Source: JBMOKT01 sp049323895
Lineage (GTDB): Bacteria; Bacillota; Peptococcia; Peptococcales; BICA1-8
NCBI GenBank assembly: GCA_049323895.1
Contig: JBMOKT010000008.1
Coordinates: 124,001 to 188,000 of the forward strand
DNA length: 64,000 nt
Reading direction: 5' to 3'
In this document: piece by piece, positions 41,368-49,916 of the stretch
Numbering within the stretch: position 1 is the first letter of the stretch
How the letters are laid out: every line of letters starts with the position of its first letter
Made by a program: the position numbers and the translations under genes
The notes under the pieces: model-generated
What the model saw: the letters and a program-made list of their open reading frames with translations, nothing else
Told to the model about the DNA's origin: nothing
The model's database searches: none

Positions 41368-42195
41368 CTAGCCTTGACCCTGCATATAAACCTGAATTCT
41401 GCCCCTTCCCTTTTCAGAAAAAAATTTCAATCTGGTATATCGACCATAAATACGGGGAACCAGTACGGCCATTTTTTCAGGATGCACAATTTGCATATTC
41501 TCTTCCTCAAACCAATGGATTGAATCGGGACTAACTTCCAGGGAAGCTTTTATATCACAACATCCTTGATTCATCACAAAAAAGGAAGCCATGCTGCAGC
41601 CGACAGTATTAAAAGCCTCGGTATAGGCAGGTATTGGGAGGACAGTATAAACAGCATTAATATTAATTACATCCTTCTGGCAATAATCTAAAAGTAAATG
41701 GGGCTGAAAAGGCTTATAACTGTTATCCTTTGAAGCAAAAGATACTAAACCAGGCTGTTTTTCGGTTCTGGTCTTAAGTAATATTCCATTATTGCTTATC
41801 CTGCCCGAATGCCAACCCCTGACAAGCTCTGTTAAGTTCCATTCAATAAATTGACATTTTTCCGAATGCAACACTGCACTTGAATCATAGGGAACCCCAT
41901 ATTGGGGCTGGGTGTTATATGTAACCCTATGGCCATCATAAGGGGTAAGAATGGTATGGACATCAATGCATTTGGTAAAATTATACTCATTAGCACATAA
42001 ATACAACCGCATAATACCTTTATTGATATACGCGGGCATGTGGATATTCTCCAAACCGAATTTCAATATACTACGATAAATATTATCAGGCTTACTGTAT
42101 CCAATAAGCATTTCAGATGCAAAGGAAAAATTTTCATCGGGAAGCTGATTATATACATAAGTATCTATTTCCGGGGTCAAATAAACTACTGCCAT
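41368..42195 (-). CDS. DNRLRE-type domain protein with DUF6385-like C-terminus
   Basis: 275 residues. The N-terminal 170 residues follow the DNRLRE pattern of beta-sandwich surface proteins: VYLTPEIDTYVYNQLPDENF, MLIGYSKPDNIYRSILKFGL, IMRLYLCANEYN, WNLTELVRGWHSGRISNNGI and FASKDNSYKPFQPHLLLDY. The rest (AFNTVGCSMASFFVMNQGCC; LEVSPDSIHWFEEE; VLVPRIYGRYTRLKFFSEKG; IQVYMQGQ) aligns with the DUF6385 end of the neighbouring gene. So the two neighbours share one module with different N-terminal domains. GGGGGAGGGAG precedes the ATG, with a sigma-K-like promoter upstream. Confidence 0.8.
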   Translation of the reverse strand: MAVVYLTPEIDTYVYNQLPDENFSFASEMLIGYSKPDNIYRSILKFGLENIHMPAYINKGIMRLYLCANEYNFTKCIDVHTILTPYDGHRVTYNTQPQYGVPYDSSAVLHSEKCQFIEWNLTELVRGWHSGRISNNGILLKTRTEKQPGLVSFASKDNSYKPFQPHLLLDYCQKDVININAVYTVLPIPAYTEAFNTVGCSMASFFVMNQGCCDIKASLEVSPDSIHWFEEENMQIVHPEKMAVLVPRIYGRYTRLKFFSEKGRGRIQVYMQGQG

Positions 42196-42228
42196 CTCCC
42201 TCCCCCTTGCTTAAAGTCTATTCCCTTA

Positions 42229-42255
42229 TAATTTATGGTTTTTTTAAAATAATGT
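42229..42255 (-). promoter_or_regulatory. Sigma-K-like promoter for the DNRLRE gene
   Basis: AC, 16 bases, CATAAATTA on the minus strand, 34 bases before the start codon. Confidence 0.65.
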
Positions 42256-42267
42256 TCAAAACAATTA

Positions 42268-42363
42268 TTAGAAAACACGGCTTGCGCCGAGCCTTTAGCG
42301 ACTGCGGAAGCCGATGTTGCACTTATACTTATTACCTTGTAAAAATTATACTTTTTTATAAGT
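42268..42363 (+). ncRNA. 95-nt structured repeat, copy B
   Basis: TTAGAAAACACGGCTTGCGC start, CGGCTT/AAGCCG stem, terminal stem ACTTATA/TATAAGT. It lies in the 5' leader of the plus-strand glycosyltransferase gene at 42427, 63 bases before its start, and next to the sigma-K-like promoter of the opposite gene. Confidence 0.5.
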
Positions 42364-42426
42364 ACAAGAAAAATCCTCCTGCATAAGATAACAAAAAATA
42401 GTTTTTTACCTTGAGGAGGAGAAATA

Positions 42427-43980
42427 TTGAATAAAAACAAGGTGTTGATAGGCAGCCCCATCCGGCAAAAACCCGCCATTTTAAAGGAATTTTTACATTC
42501 CTTGACCCAACTGGAAAAACAAAATTTAAGTATAGACTTTTTTTTCATCGATGATAATGAACTGGAAGAAACAAAAAAAATATTAAATTCTTTTTCCTGT
42601 CAGGAGTCCGCCGTTCATATTTTGGAAGGTGAGGGTTTGGGACAATATCTCTGTGACGAAAAAAGCCATCACTGGAAAGAGTCTTTAATATGGAAAGTTG
42701 CCGAGTATAAAGATAGAATAATTAGATATGCCCAAGAAAATAATTATGATTTTCTTTTTTTAATTGATTCCGATTTGCTGCTACACCCGCTAACCCTTTT
42801 GCATCTCATCTCCACTGGAAAAGATATCATTTCCGAAATATTCTGGTCCAAATGGGAACCTGAATTGCCGCCACTGCCCCAGGTATGGATTAACGACCAA
42901 TACAACCTATGCTATCGTTATCGGAATGAAAATCTTTCCCAGGACGAAGCAAAGAGCAGAATAAAAGGATTTTTGCATTGTTTAGAAATACCCGGCATAT
43001 ATGAGGTAGGAGGTTTAGGTGCATGTACATTGATAAGTAAAAAAGCTCTTGCGGCAGGTGTTTGCTTTAAAGAAATAAAAAATTTGAGTTTATGGGGCGA
43101 GGATAGGCATTTCTGTATTAGAGCCGCTGCCCTGGGTTTTAAGTTGTTTGCAGATACCTTTTACCCTGCTTATCATATCTATCGGGAAACAGAATTAAAG
43201 GGAGTCTCCGACTATAAACAAAATATGGGCAAAATTACCTATCCTAATGGAACTAAACCAGTACGCAGCAATACCAAATCACAAAACAACAAATTAACAC
43301 TTTCTATGCTTGTACGAAATGAAGCCGACAGATATTTGCCCGATGTCTTGAGACACGCTGCCCTCTATATTGATGAAGCAGTTATATTAGATGATGCCAG
43401 TGAAGATAATACTGTTCAGATGTGTAAAAATATTTTGGGAAATATTCCATTGAAAATTGTAACTAATGAGACCCGGGGGTTTCATAATGAGGTAAACTTG
43501 CGCAGACAACAATGGGATGTAACAGTAAGTACAAATCCCGATTGGATTTTATGTCTGGATGCAGATGAAATATTTGAAAATCAAACTGTTGATCACATAA
43601 GATTTCTGATTAATCAGCCTTATTTTGACTATTATGGCTTTAGGCTTTATGATTTTTGGGATACAGACCATTATAGGGAGGATAAATATTGGGAGGCCCA
43701 TAAATATTTCCGCAGCTTTTTAGTAAGGTTTCAGCCAAATTTTTCATATCAATGGAAAAATACCCCCCTGCACTGCGGACGATTTCCCTCCAATATTACT
43801 GAGCTGCCCGGCGCCATCAGCCGTTTAAGGGTTAAACATCTGGGCTGGGCAACATCCGATGATCGGGAAAAAAAATATCACAGTTACATGGAATTGGACC
43901 CGGAAGGTAAATTTGGCGTAATGGAGCAATATAAATCAATTTTAGATCCCAATCCTACTTTGGTTAAATGGCAGGAATAG
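42427..43980 (+). CDS. Tandem GT-A glycosyltransferase with two catalytic domains
   Basis: 517 residues from a TTG behind GAGGAGG. Two GT-A units are present. Residues 1-265 have VLIGSPIRQKPAILKEFLHS, FLFLIDSDLLLHPLTLLHL with its DSD, GGLGACTLISKKALAAG and LWGEDRHFCIRAAALGFKLF. Residues 285-517 are a GT2 domain: LSMLVRNEADRYLPDVLRHA, VILDDASEDNTVQMC, LCLDADEIFENQ and VKHLGWA. Both have intact acidic metal motifs, so it could add two sugars in turn. It has no TPRs. It is the one glycosyltransferase divergent from the structural DNRLRE gene. Confidence 0.86.
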   Translation: MNKNKVLIGSPIRQKPAILKEFLHSLTQLEKQNLSIDFFFIDDNELEETKKILNSFSCQESAVHILEGEGLGQYLCDEKSHHWKESLIWKVAEYKDRIIRYAQENNYDFLFLIDSDLLLHPLTLLHLISTGKDIISEIFWSKWEPELPPLPQVWINDQYNLCYRYRNENLSQDEAKSRIKGFLHCLEIPGIYEVGGLGACTLISKKALAAGVCFKEIKNLSLWGEDRHFCIRAAALGFKLFADTFYPAYHIYRETELKGVSDYKQNMGKITYPNGTKPVRSNTKSQNNKLTLSMLVRNEADRYLPDVLRHAALYIDEAVILDDASEDNTVQMCKNILGNIPLKIVTNETRGFHNEVNLRRQQWDVTVSTNPDWILCLDADEIFENQTVDHIRFLINQPYFDYYGFRLYDFWDTDHYREDKYWEAHKYFRSFLVRFQPNFSYQWKNTPLHCGRFPSNITELPGAISRLRVKHLGWATSDDREKKYHSYMELDPEGKFGVMEQYKSILDPNPTLVKWQE

Positions 43981-43994
43981 GAAACGTGCTTTAA

Positions 43995-44031
43995 ATAAGA
44001 GGCAGGGGAATGGATAACCCCTGCCTCTTAT
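43995..44031. terminator. Bidirectional terminator between convergent glycosyltransferase genes
   Basis: 14-bp perfect stem ATAAGAGGCAGGGG with a 9-base loop. Confidence 0.85.
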
Positions 44032-44049
44032 CAGCAAAAAAAATGAATA

Positions 44050-46422
44050 TTATACTTGTAAGATACTGTCCATTAACTGTGCTTTATCTGTATCATAACT
44101 TGCCATTACGCCTATTAGGCTCTGATCTACTTTTTCGCTTAGCAACCTAAAATGTACAGGGTTTATTCTCTCAATCTTCTCAAAAATGTATTTTGTCAGT
44201 TCCAAGCTTTCAATTAGGCAACCTTTTTCAGTCATTGCCTGAAGTGCGCTGTTAAAATAAATAAAAGAGTTGCAATTATTATCCTGTAAATAATCTAACA
44301 CATAATTGGTTCCATATGCCCTTATTAAATAATCTATTAATAAGGGTGCAGCATACAATTTCCCCTCAGGTTCATCTGATGCGAGTGCTATATATTCCAG
44401 GCTTTCAACAAAATTGTTTTCCTTATAAGAGATTTCAGCTAGATTTAAATATACCAGATAACTGCTAAAAGAAAGGCTAGTCTTGTATCTTTTCCACAGC
44501 TCTTGTTTTTCTTGATTTGTACACACACACCTTTCTAAGCTTTTTTTTGCTTCGGCCAGCATTCCCAATTGATGGCAGCAGCAACCTTCTAAATAATAAA
44601 TGTAACAATAACCGGTGGTTAGCTTTTTAGCTTTTTCAATAGTATTTAAAGCTTCTTCATACTCCGAGAGCTTAAACAGGCAAAAAACTATGGATAAAAA
44701 AACAGCAGGCGAAAACCCGGGAGAATCCAAGTCACATGCAGCAAAATTGGTTAAAGCCGCTTCATAGTTATTTAATTTTAGGTGTTCATAGCCAATAGCC
44801 TGGAATACCTTTGGTTTGGCAATAAAATCAAGGGCGAAATCTTTATTTAGCAAGCTGATGTTTCCCTCGATTTGCCTTTTCAGGTCGGCGGAATTTTGGT
44901 TTAACAGGTGATAATCATTTATTGTTACAGGCAAAAAACCCAGCCCTTCCTTGCCATAGGTGTCAATTATTGATTGGTCAATGTCTTCCAAGTAAAAAGA
45001 TGCATAACTAAAGTTGTTGTCTTTTCGGTATATTTTACAGATGGACTCCTCTAAAAACACTCCCCGTTCCTTATAAAAGGTTTTAACCTTCACATTGTAA
45101 CCGTATTTCTTTTCATCATTCAAGAGACTGATCAGGAGGGGTATTTCTTCTGCCCTTATTTCCTGGTTTTCATTCAAAATCATAATTAAGTCATTTCCAA
45201 CATTCCGGAGAGCAAAGTTTCTTAATTTAGCCAAACTATTTTCCCAGTTTAACCTGAAAATTTTTCCTCCCAGCTGAAATGCCATCTTAAGAGTAGGTGA
45301 ATCATTGGTTAAGTCATTTGTTGTCACAATTATTATCTCATTTGCTAATTCATTGATGTTTTTGATGATATTATAGATGTTTTTTACTTCTCTGGTAATA
45401 ATGAGACATGCACTGAGGGTAAAGTTCTTTTGATACTTCTTTGTCAGTTCTTCCAACTCCAGCAAAATTTCTTCAGGTTCTCGACCCTGGATTTTCCCCT
45501 CTTGAGGGAATTTTAAAGGGTTTGTCTCTATAGACTGGGCCTTGTTTATACTTTTTATGGCGAGGCTGTATCTGCCGGATCTTATATGACAGTCTGCTTC
45601 AAGTAAATAAAGGTCCCTAAACTGAGGATACAACTGCAAAAAGTTATTTATTTGTTGTAATGCATCTTGATACCTATTAAATTGCATCAGGCAAATAATT
45701 GTTTTATACACTAATGACGGTGCGTATCCTGCTGTTGCATTAGTAATTTTTAGTGACTCTATAAAATACTCCAGGGCTTCTCCAATCTTTCCTAATCTTA
45801 CATTCTCCACTCCGATATTATAAAGTAAAAATCCGTTTTCTTTTTCCTTTTGCTTTTCCAGTAAATCTAAATTTCTAAAAACTTTGGATTTAATATTTAC
45901 TTTTTCCGGATTATATCCATGGTGCAGGATTGTAAGGTTTGTGGTGCCTATCCGTTCCCTTCCGCAATAGTTAATGATAGAATTGGCAATTTGTTCATGA
46001 ATTTCTCCAGTATATCTAAAATGGGGCAGGTTTCTAAAAAGCCTTATTCCGTTAAAGGTCATGTCATTCCCTTGGGCTATCATATTTTTAATAACAACAT
46101 GATAGGCATCAAAATTAGTGGATGCTATGGCTTCAATCAGAGCATTTCCGGTATCCGGTGCAATTTCTTCATCGCAATCCATAACTAAAATCCAATCCCC
46201 CCAAGCCTTTTCCAGTGAAAAATTTCTTGCTGCACTAAAATCGTTGTTCCATTCAAAATCCCAAACTTGGGCTCCTAATTCTTCAGCAATTTGTTTGGTG
46301 TTATCGGCTGAGCCTGTATCTATAACTACAACTTGGTTAACAAAACCCACAGCACTCTTGATACAGTTACCTATAAAAGAAGACTCATTCTTGGCAATAA
46401 TACATAAGGTTACGGTTTTCAT
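44050..46422 (-). CDS. GT2-TPR fusion glycosyltransferase 4, with a second degenerate GT2 domain
   Basis: 790 residues; ATG at 46422 overlaps the upstream gene's stop region. Domain order: active GT2 (1-230: LCIIAKNESSFIGNCIKSAV, VVIDTGSADNTKQIAEELG, DFSAARNFSLEKAWGDWILV, MDCDEEI, YTGEIHEQIANS); TPRs (about 230-330); a second GT2-like domain (about 335-560: SACLIITREVKNIYNIIKNI, EIIIVTTNDLTNDSPTLKMA, SLAKLRNFALRNVGNDLIMI) in which the metal motif reads LNENQEI instead of LDADEE; then more TPRs. The second domain keeps the fold pattern but probably cannot bind metal, so it may be a regulatory or acceptor-binding module. Confidence 0.87.
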   Translation of the reverse strand: MKTVTLCIIAKNESSFIGNCIKSAVGFVNQVVVIDTGSADNTKQIAEELGAQVWDFEWNNDFSAARNFSLEKAWGDWILVMDCDEEIAPDTGNALIEAIASTNFDAYHVVIKNMIAQGNDMTFNGIRLFRNLPHFRYTGEIHEQIANSIINYCGRERIGTTNLTILHHGYNPEKVNIKSKVFRNLDLLEKQKEKENGFLLYNIGVENVRLGKIGEALEYFIESLKITNATAGYAPSLVYKTIICLMQFNRYQDALQQINNFLQLYPQFRDLYLLEADCHIRSGRYSLAIKSINKAQSIETNPLKFPQEGKIQGREPEEILLELEELTKKYQKNFTLSACLIITREVKNIYNIIKNINELANEIIIVTTNDLTNDSPTLKMAFQLGGKIFRLNWENSLAKLRNFALRNVGNDLIMILNENQEIRAEEIPLLISLLNDEKKYGYNVKVKTFYKERGVFLEESICKIYRKDNNFSYASFYLEDIDQSIIDTYGKEGLGFLPVTINDYHLLNQNSADLKRQIEGNISLLNKDFALDFIAKPKVFQAIGYEHLKLNNYEAALTNFAACDLDSPGFSPAVFLSIVFCLFKLSEYEEALNTIEKAKKLTTGYCYIYYLEGCCCHQLGMLAEAKKSLERCVCTNQEKQELWKRYKTSLSFSSYLVYLNLAEISYKENNFVESLEYIALASDEPEGKLYAAPLLIDYLIRAYGTNYVLDYLQDNNCNSFIYFNSALQAMTEKGCLIESLELTKYIFEKIERINPVHFRLLSEKVDQSLIGVMASYDTDKAQLMDSILQV

Positions 46423-46424
46423 TA

Positions 46425-48401
46425 TCAATGGTCACCTTCTTTGAGAAGAATTTCCCTGCTGGCAGCCAGTTTGCAGATTTTTGTCTTAATAAGCTTTAAG
46501 TTTGGGTTTTTATACAAAAGTTCAATATATAGGTTTATTATGTAGTTGAGCAAGTTTACTGACAAAAATAAATAATATTTAGAATTATTAGGTTCTTTCT
46601 GGGCAGCATTAAAGATGAAATATACACCTTCTAAAGTATTTCCTTGGAGCAGATATAATTTGCCTATTAAAAAGTAAACATTTGCAGAAAAAATTTTCAT
46701 TTCTAATTGCTCAGATATACACTCTTGAACAATAGCTGTATTATTTAGCTGTAAAGCATATTCCCCTAAATGATTATAAAAAACCTCCAAGCTTTCTTTA
46801 TCTCCTAAGATACTAACCAATAATTTTTTGACTTTATCCCTATGATAGACTAAAAGGCTATAGAGGGTATTTATAAATTTTTCATCGTGGATTTTGGAGA
46901 TTATTATCTGCTTCAGAATAAATTCCCTATGAGGTTTACTACCCTCCCCCGAGCTTGGGAATAGCTTGTAAAATAATATCTTCTTTTCGTTGTGCATATC
47001 TTTATTTAGAATACAACTTACCAAACAATATATTAAGATGAATTCTTCATCCTCTGTACTGCCGGTCCCCTCCAGAAGATTAAAGGCCTGCTGCCATTTG
47101 CCAAGATACATCAAGGTTTTAGCGGCAATAATAATTTCCTGATAACTCAAGCTTGCAACAGCCCTTTCCTGCAAATCAGCAGCTATAATTTCAAAAAGTC
47201 CGCACTCAAATAAAATCCTTAATCTGTCGTAAGGGGTCATGCCGCTAAGAATAAACTCCAAAATCTCATTTTTTTTCGAGTTTTCCTGGTAAGCTATTTT
47301 AGTTAGAAAAATTAATTTTTTTAGAGGATCATACCCCTTTAGTCCTTTTCTAATTGCTTTTAATTGGAATTCCTGGGCTTTAATATAGCAATTATTTTTA
47401 AAATAAATATCTGCTAAATACTCTAAAGGCAAGTAACTGTTTACCCCCTGGGTTATAGTATATTGGGGCATATCTCTTTTTAAAGTTTGGCATTTATTAA
47501 ACAGTTCCAAAGCGTATTTATATATCCCTAAAGCAAAGTAAATCTGACCTAAAATATAATATAAATCGGAATAATCAGGGTAATAATTTATGCCTTCCTC
47601 CAGGAGCGTGATGGCTTCATCGTATAAATACAATTCCCATAAACATAAAGAATAATTTCGATAGAGAATTGGTGTACATTTTCCGTCCTGGGTAAGTTCC
47701 CGAGCCATTTGATAATGTTTTTGGGACAGCGTTAATTCCTTGTTAACATAATAACTGACACCTAAGTTATAATGATGAAAGCAGTTGTTTGGCTCATTTT
47801 CTACAGCTTTTTTCAATAAAGATATATTTCTGATATTTTTAGACCTCTGCTTAGGGTTATTCTTAATATATCCATAATGAATAATGGTAAGGTTAGAATA
47901 TACTATTTTGGCAGAGGGATTATGACGGAGTATGCTTGGTCTTATTTGCTCATGTATGATTCCTTCAAAATAATATTGGGGGGTGTTCTTAAATAATCTG
48001 ATATTGGGGCTGATTTGTACCTGACTATCATCTTGCCTGCTTGTTAAATTAATGATTTTTAAGGCATAGGCATCAGCATTGGTTTTTTGTATTAAGCCGT
48101 GAAGATTGGCTGCACTTTCAACGGGCATTTCCTCATCGGCATCCAATACTAAAATCCAGTCACCATTTGCAAATCCCTTTATATAGTTTCTTGCCGCAGA
48201 AAAGTCTTCTTGCCAATCAAATTTATACACTTTTGCACCAAACTGCCTGGCTACTGCCACTGTATTATCTGTACAACCGGTATCCAGAATAACTATTTCA
48301 TCAACATAGCTGGAAATACTGCTTAAACATCTTCCGATGTATTCTTCCTCATCCTTGACTATCATACAAAGACTGAGGGAGGTTTTATTTTCGTTTAGCA
48401 A
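46425..48401 (-). CDS. GT2-TPR fusion glycosyltransferase 5
   Basis: TTG start at 48401 behind AAGGAGG; 658 residues. GT2: SLSLCMIVKDEEEYIGRCLS, IVILDTGCTDNTVAVARQFG, DFSAARNYIKGFANGDWILV, LDADEEM, YFEGIIHEQIRPSIL and IIHYGYIKN. TPRs from about 200 (YNLGVSYYVNKELTLSQKHY; LYYILGQIYFALGIYKYALE; LMYLGKWQQAFNLLEG). It is followed at once by GT2-TPR 4, so they form a two-gene operon. A short palindrome TTGTCAA-x-TTGACAA lies upstream near 48449. Confidence 0.87.
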   Translation of the reverse strand: MLNENKTSLSLCMIVKDEEEYIGRCLSSISSYVDEIVILDTGCTDNTVAVARQFGAKVYKFDWQEDFSAARNYIKGFANGDWILVLDADEEMPVESAANLHGLIQKTNADAYALKIINLTSRQDDSQVQISPNIRLFKNTPQYYFEGIIHEQIRPSILRHNPSAKIVYSNLTIIHYGYIKNNPKQRSKNIRNISLLKKAVENEPNNCFHHYNLGVSYYVNKELTLSQKHYQMARELTQDGKCTPILYRNYSLCLWELYLYDEAITLLEEGINYYPDYSDLYYILGQIYFALGIYKYALELFNKCQTLKRDMPQYTITQGVNSYLPLEYLADIYFKNNCYIKAQEFQLKAIRKGLKGYDPLKKLIFLTKIAYQENSKKNEILEFILSGMTPYDRLRILFECGLFEIIAADLQERAVASLSYQEIIIAAKTLMYLGKWQQAFNLLEGTGSTEDEEFILIYCLVSCILNKDMHNEKKILFYKLFPSSGEGSKPHREFILKQIIISKIHDEKFINTLYSLLVYHRDKVKKLLVSILGDKESLEVFYNHLGEYALQLNNTAIVQECISEQLEMKIFSANVYFLIGKLYLLQGNTLEGVYFIFNAAQKEPNNSKYYLFLSVNLLNYIINLYIELLYKNPNLKLIKTKICKLAASREILLKEGDH

Positions 48402-48657
48402 GAATAGACCTCCTTGCAATTTTTCTTATTTGTTATAATATGTACACACTTGTCAATTTGACAATATAAAAATTATTATTATTATGCAGGCAGGTTTTTT
48501 AGGAACTTATTTTTTTATTTTCTTTAAAAATACCTCAAATAATAGAACATACTGCATTTTCACAATAGTATATATTAAGACTGTTCCCAACTGCTTATCA
48601 GCATGCAGCCCTAATGGGGATAAAGTCAAAATATATAAAAACAGGAGGTATTTTTTT

Positions 48658-49110
48658 ATGCCAGTTAGAAGGATAATTGTTCAAGAAGTAACCAATATGA
48701 ACGTTACAGACTCTCTTACAGTTACTTGTGAGAACCCACTTTATTCGCCCGTAGGACCAGCGGATCCCTCCGAATGCAACGTTGCCTTATATAATGTTGC
48801 ATTCACCAATAATCCTGTGCCGACAGTAGCATTTTCCTATGATGCCCAATTGAAGTATGCCTATCTGCAAAATGGTGCAACTTTCGAGCAGTTTTGTGAT
48901 GTATTGAATCAATCAAGGGCTGTAACCTTTGAGGGTGATGTATCGGTGTGCAGTGATGAGTTATTCAGTATAACAAGTTCCTTTACCAATGACCCATCTG
49001 CTCTGACAACTACCTCAAGCAGTGTAGCATGTAACGTAACTTTTGATTTTGTGCTTAACAATTTATGTGCCCAGACCCTTATTGCCGTTGAAGATACTAT
49101 TATGCCCTAA
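48658..49110 (+). CDS. Hypothetical spore-surface candidate, 150 residues
   Basis: Start ATG at 48658 behind AGGAGG; a longer upstream reading has no ribosome binding site. The protein is beta-rich and Thr/Ser-rich: RRIIVQEVTNMNVTDSLTVT, PVGPADPSECNVALYNVAFT, FEGDVSVCSDELFSITSSFT and CNVTFDFVLNNLCAQTLIAV. Five Cys residues are spaced along it. No signal peptide or known motif. It is bracketed by a glycosyltransferase operon and a terminator with the 95-nt repeat. It may be another glycosylated structural protein. Confidence 0.65.
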   Translation: MPVRRIIVQEVTNMNVTDSLTVTCENPLYSPVGPADPSECNVALYNVAFTNNPVPTVAFSYDAQLKYAYLQNGATFEQFCDVLNQSRAVTFEGDVSVCSDELFSITSSFTNDPSALTTTSSSVACNVTFDFVLNNLCAQTLIAVEDTIMP

Positions 49111-49130
49111 CAGTTTGCCGTCCCACAAGG

Positions 49131-49162
49131 AAGACCCCCCAAAATCAAAATTGGGGGGTCTT
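49131..49162 (+). terminator. Rho-independent terminator after the 150-residue gene
   Basis: 12-bp stem AAGACCCCCCAA with an 8-base loop and a TTTT tail. Confidence 0.85.
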
Positions 49163-49169
49163 TTCTAAT

Positions 49170-49264
49170 ACTTATTAGAAAATTGACTTTTACAAGGTTA
49201 TAAGTATAAGTGCAACATCGGCTTCCGCTGTCGCCAGAGGCTCGGCGCAAGCCGTGTTTTCTAA
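49170..49264 (-). ncRNA. 95-nt structured repeat, copy C
   Basis: Minus-strand orientation, starting TTAGAAAACACGGCTTGCGC, terminal stem ACTTAT/ATAAGT. Its first bases include the TAG stop codon of the gene at 49261, so it lies exactly at that gene's 3' end. Confidence 0.5.
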
Positions 49265-49824
49265 AATATTGAGACTCCTCTGCTGCCAATTATTGTTTCT
49301 TCCTGCCTGACGGTTAATTCTTGTTTTTCTGCCGGTTCTATATCTTCTTGCCTAACGGCTGATTCCTCCACCGCTACTGATTCCTCAACAGCCTGTTTTA
49401 TTTCAATTTCCTGCTTATCAATCTTTGGTTGAAGAATAGTACTGGGGCCAATAATAAAATCCTTATAACATTTATTACCAACCTTGATTGCCACCTGAAT
49501 CTCTGCTTTTAGATAACATTTACTTAGTGTGAACATATATGTACCGTTAACATTTGTATTATTCAGATCTTCCCATTTTACGGCATTAGCTGCAAATGGC
49601 AAACATGGGCTTCCTGAACCAATCTTGGCTTCACCCCGTGGGCTATTGGCATGCAAAACCTCGTGTTTTGGATTAAAACTAAGCTGAATTGCCATGATAG
49701 ATATTTCATCTGCTTCCTGCCGAATTGTTTTTAAAGTATAAAACCAACTTTGGGTATCATCTCCATTATTGACAACATCACTAAAACTTATTTGATATCC
49801 GCCTAAATTGGCAATTTCAAGCAT
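49261..49824 (-). CDS. Spore-surface structural candidate, RG-x-x-F tail family, member 3
   Basis: ATG at 49824 behind AAGGAGG; 187 residues. Domain as in the two paralogues: IANLGGYQISFSDVV, DTQSWFYTLKTIRQEA, GSGSPCLPFAANAVKWEDLN and VNGTYMFTLSKCYL. The linker (about 130-178) is Glu/Gln/Val-rich with imperfect repeats (EIEIKQAVEESVAVEESAVR; QELTVRQEETI) and could form a helix, unlike the Thr-rich linker of member 2. The end is GSRGVSIF. A sigma-K-like promoter lies upstream. Confidence 0.75.
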   Translation of the reverse strand: MLEIANLGGYQISFSDVVNNGDDTQSWFYTLKTIRQEADEISIMAIQLSFNPKHEVLHANSPRGEAKIGSGSPCLPFAANAVKWEDLNNTNVNGTYMFTLSKCYLKAEIQVAIKVGNKCYKDFIIGPSTILQPKIDKQEIEIKQAVEESVAVEESAVRQEDIEPAEKQELTVRQEETIIGSRGVSIF

Positions 49825-49856
49825 ATACACCCCTCCTTATAAAACTGTAATCAATG

Positions 49857-49884
49857 TATATTATGATAGTAAAAAATAGTATGT
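49857..49884 (-). promoter_or_regulatory. Sigma-K-like promoter for tail-family member 3
   Basis: AC, 17 bases, CATAATATA on the minus strand, 33 bases before the start codon. Confidence 0.65.
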
Positions 49885-49916
49885 TCTTTTATTATTTACA
49901 ACCCTGGTGTCAGGTT

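Noticed and set aside
48484..48657. N-terminal extension of the 150-residue gene
   Set aside because: The extension lacks a ribosome binding site, has unrelated composition, and AGGAGG sits right before the internal ATG at 48658.
49107..49289. Small ORF over the 95-nt repeat, with a similar peptide read at 42268
   Set aside because: The similar peptides come from the conserved nucleotide repeat; reading frames are not bounded consistently and copy A does not keep the frame.
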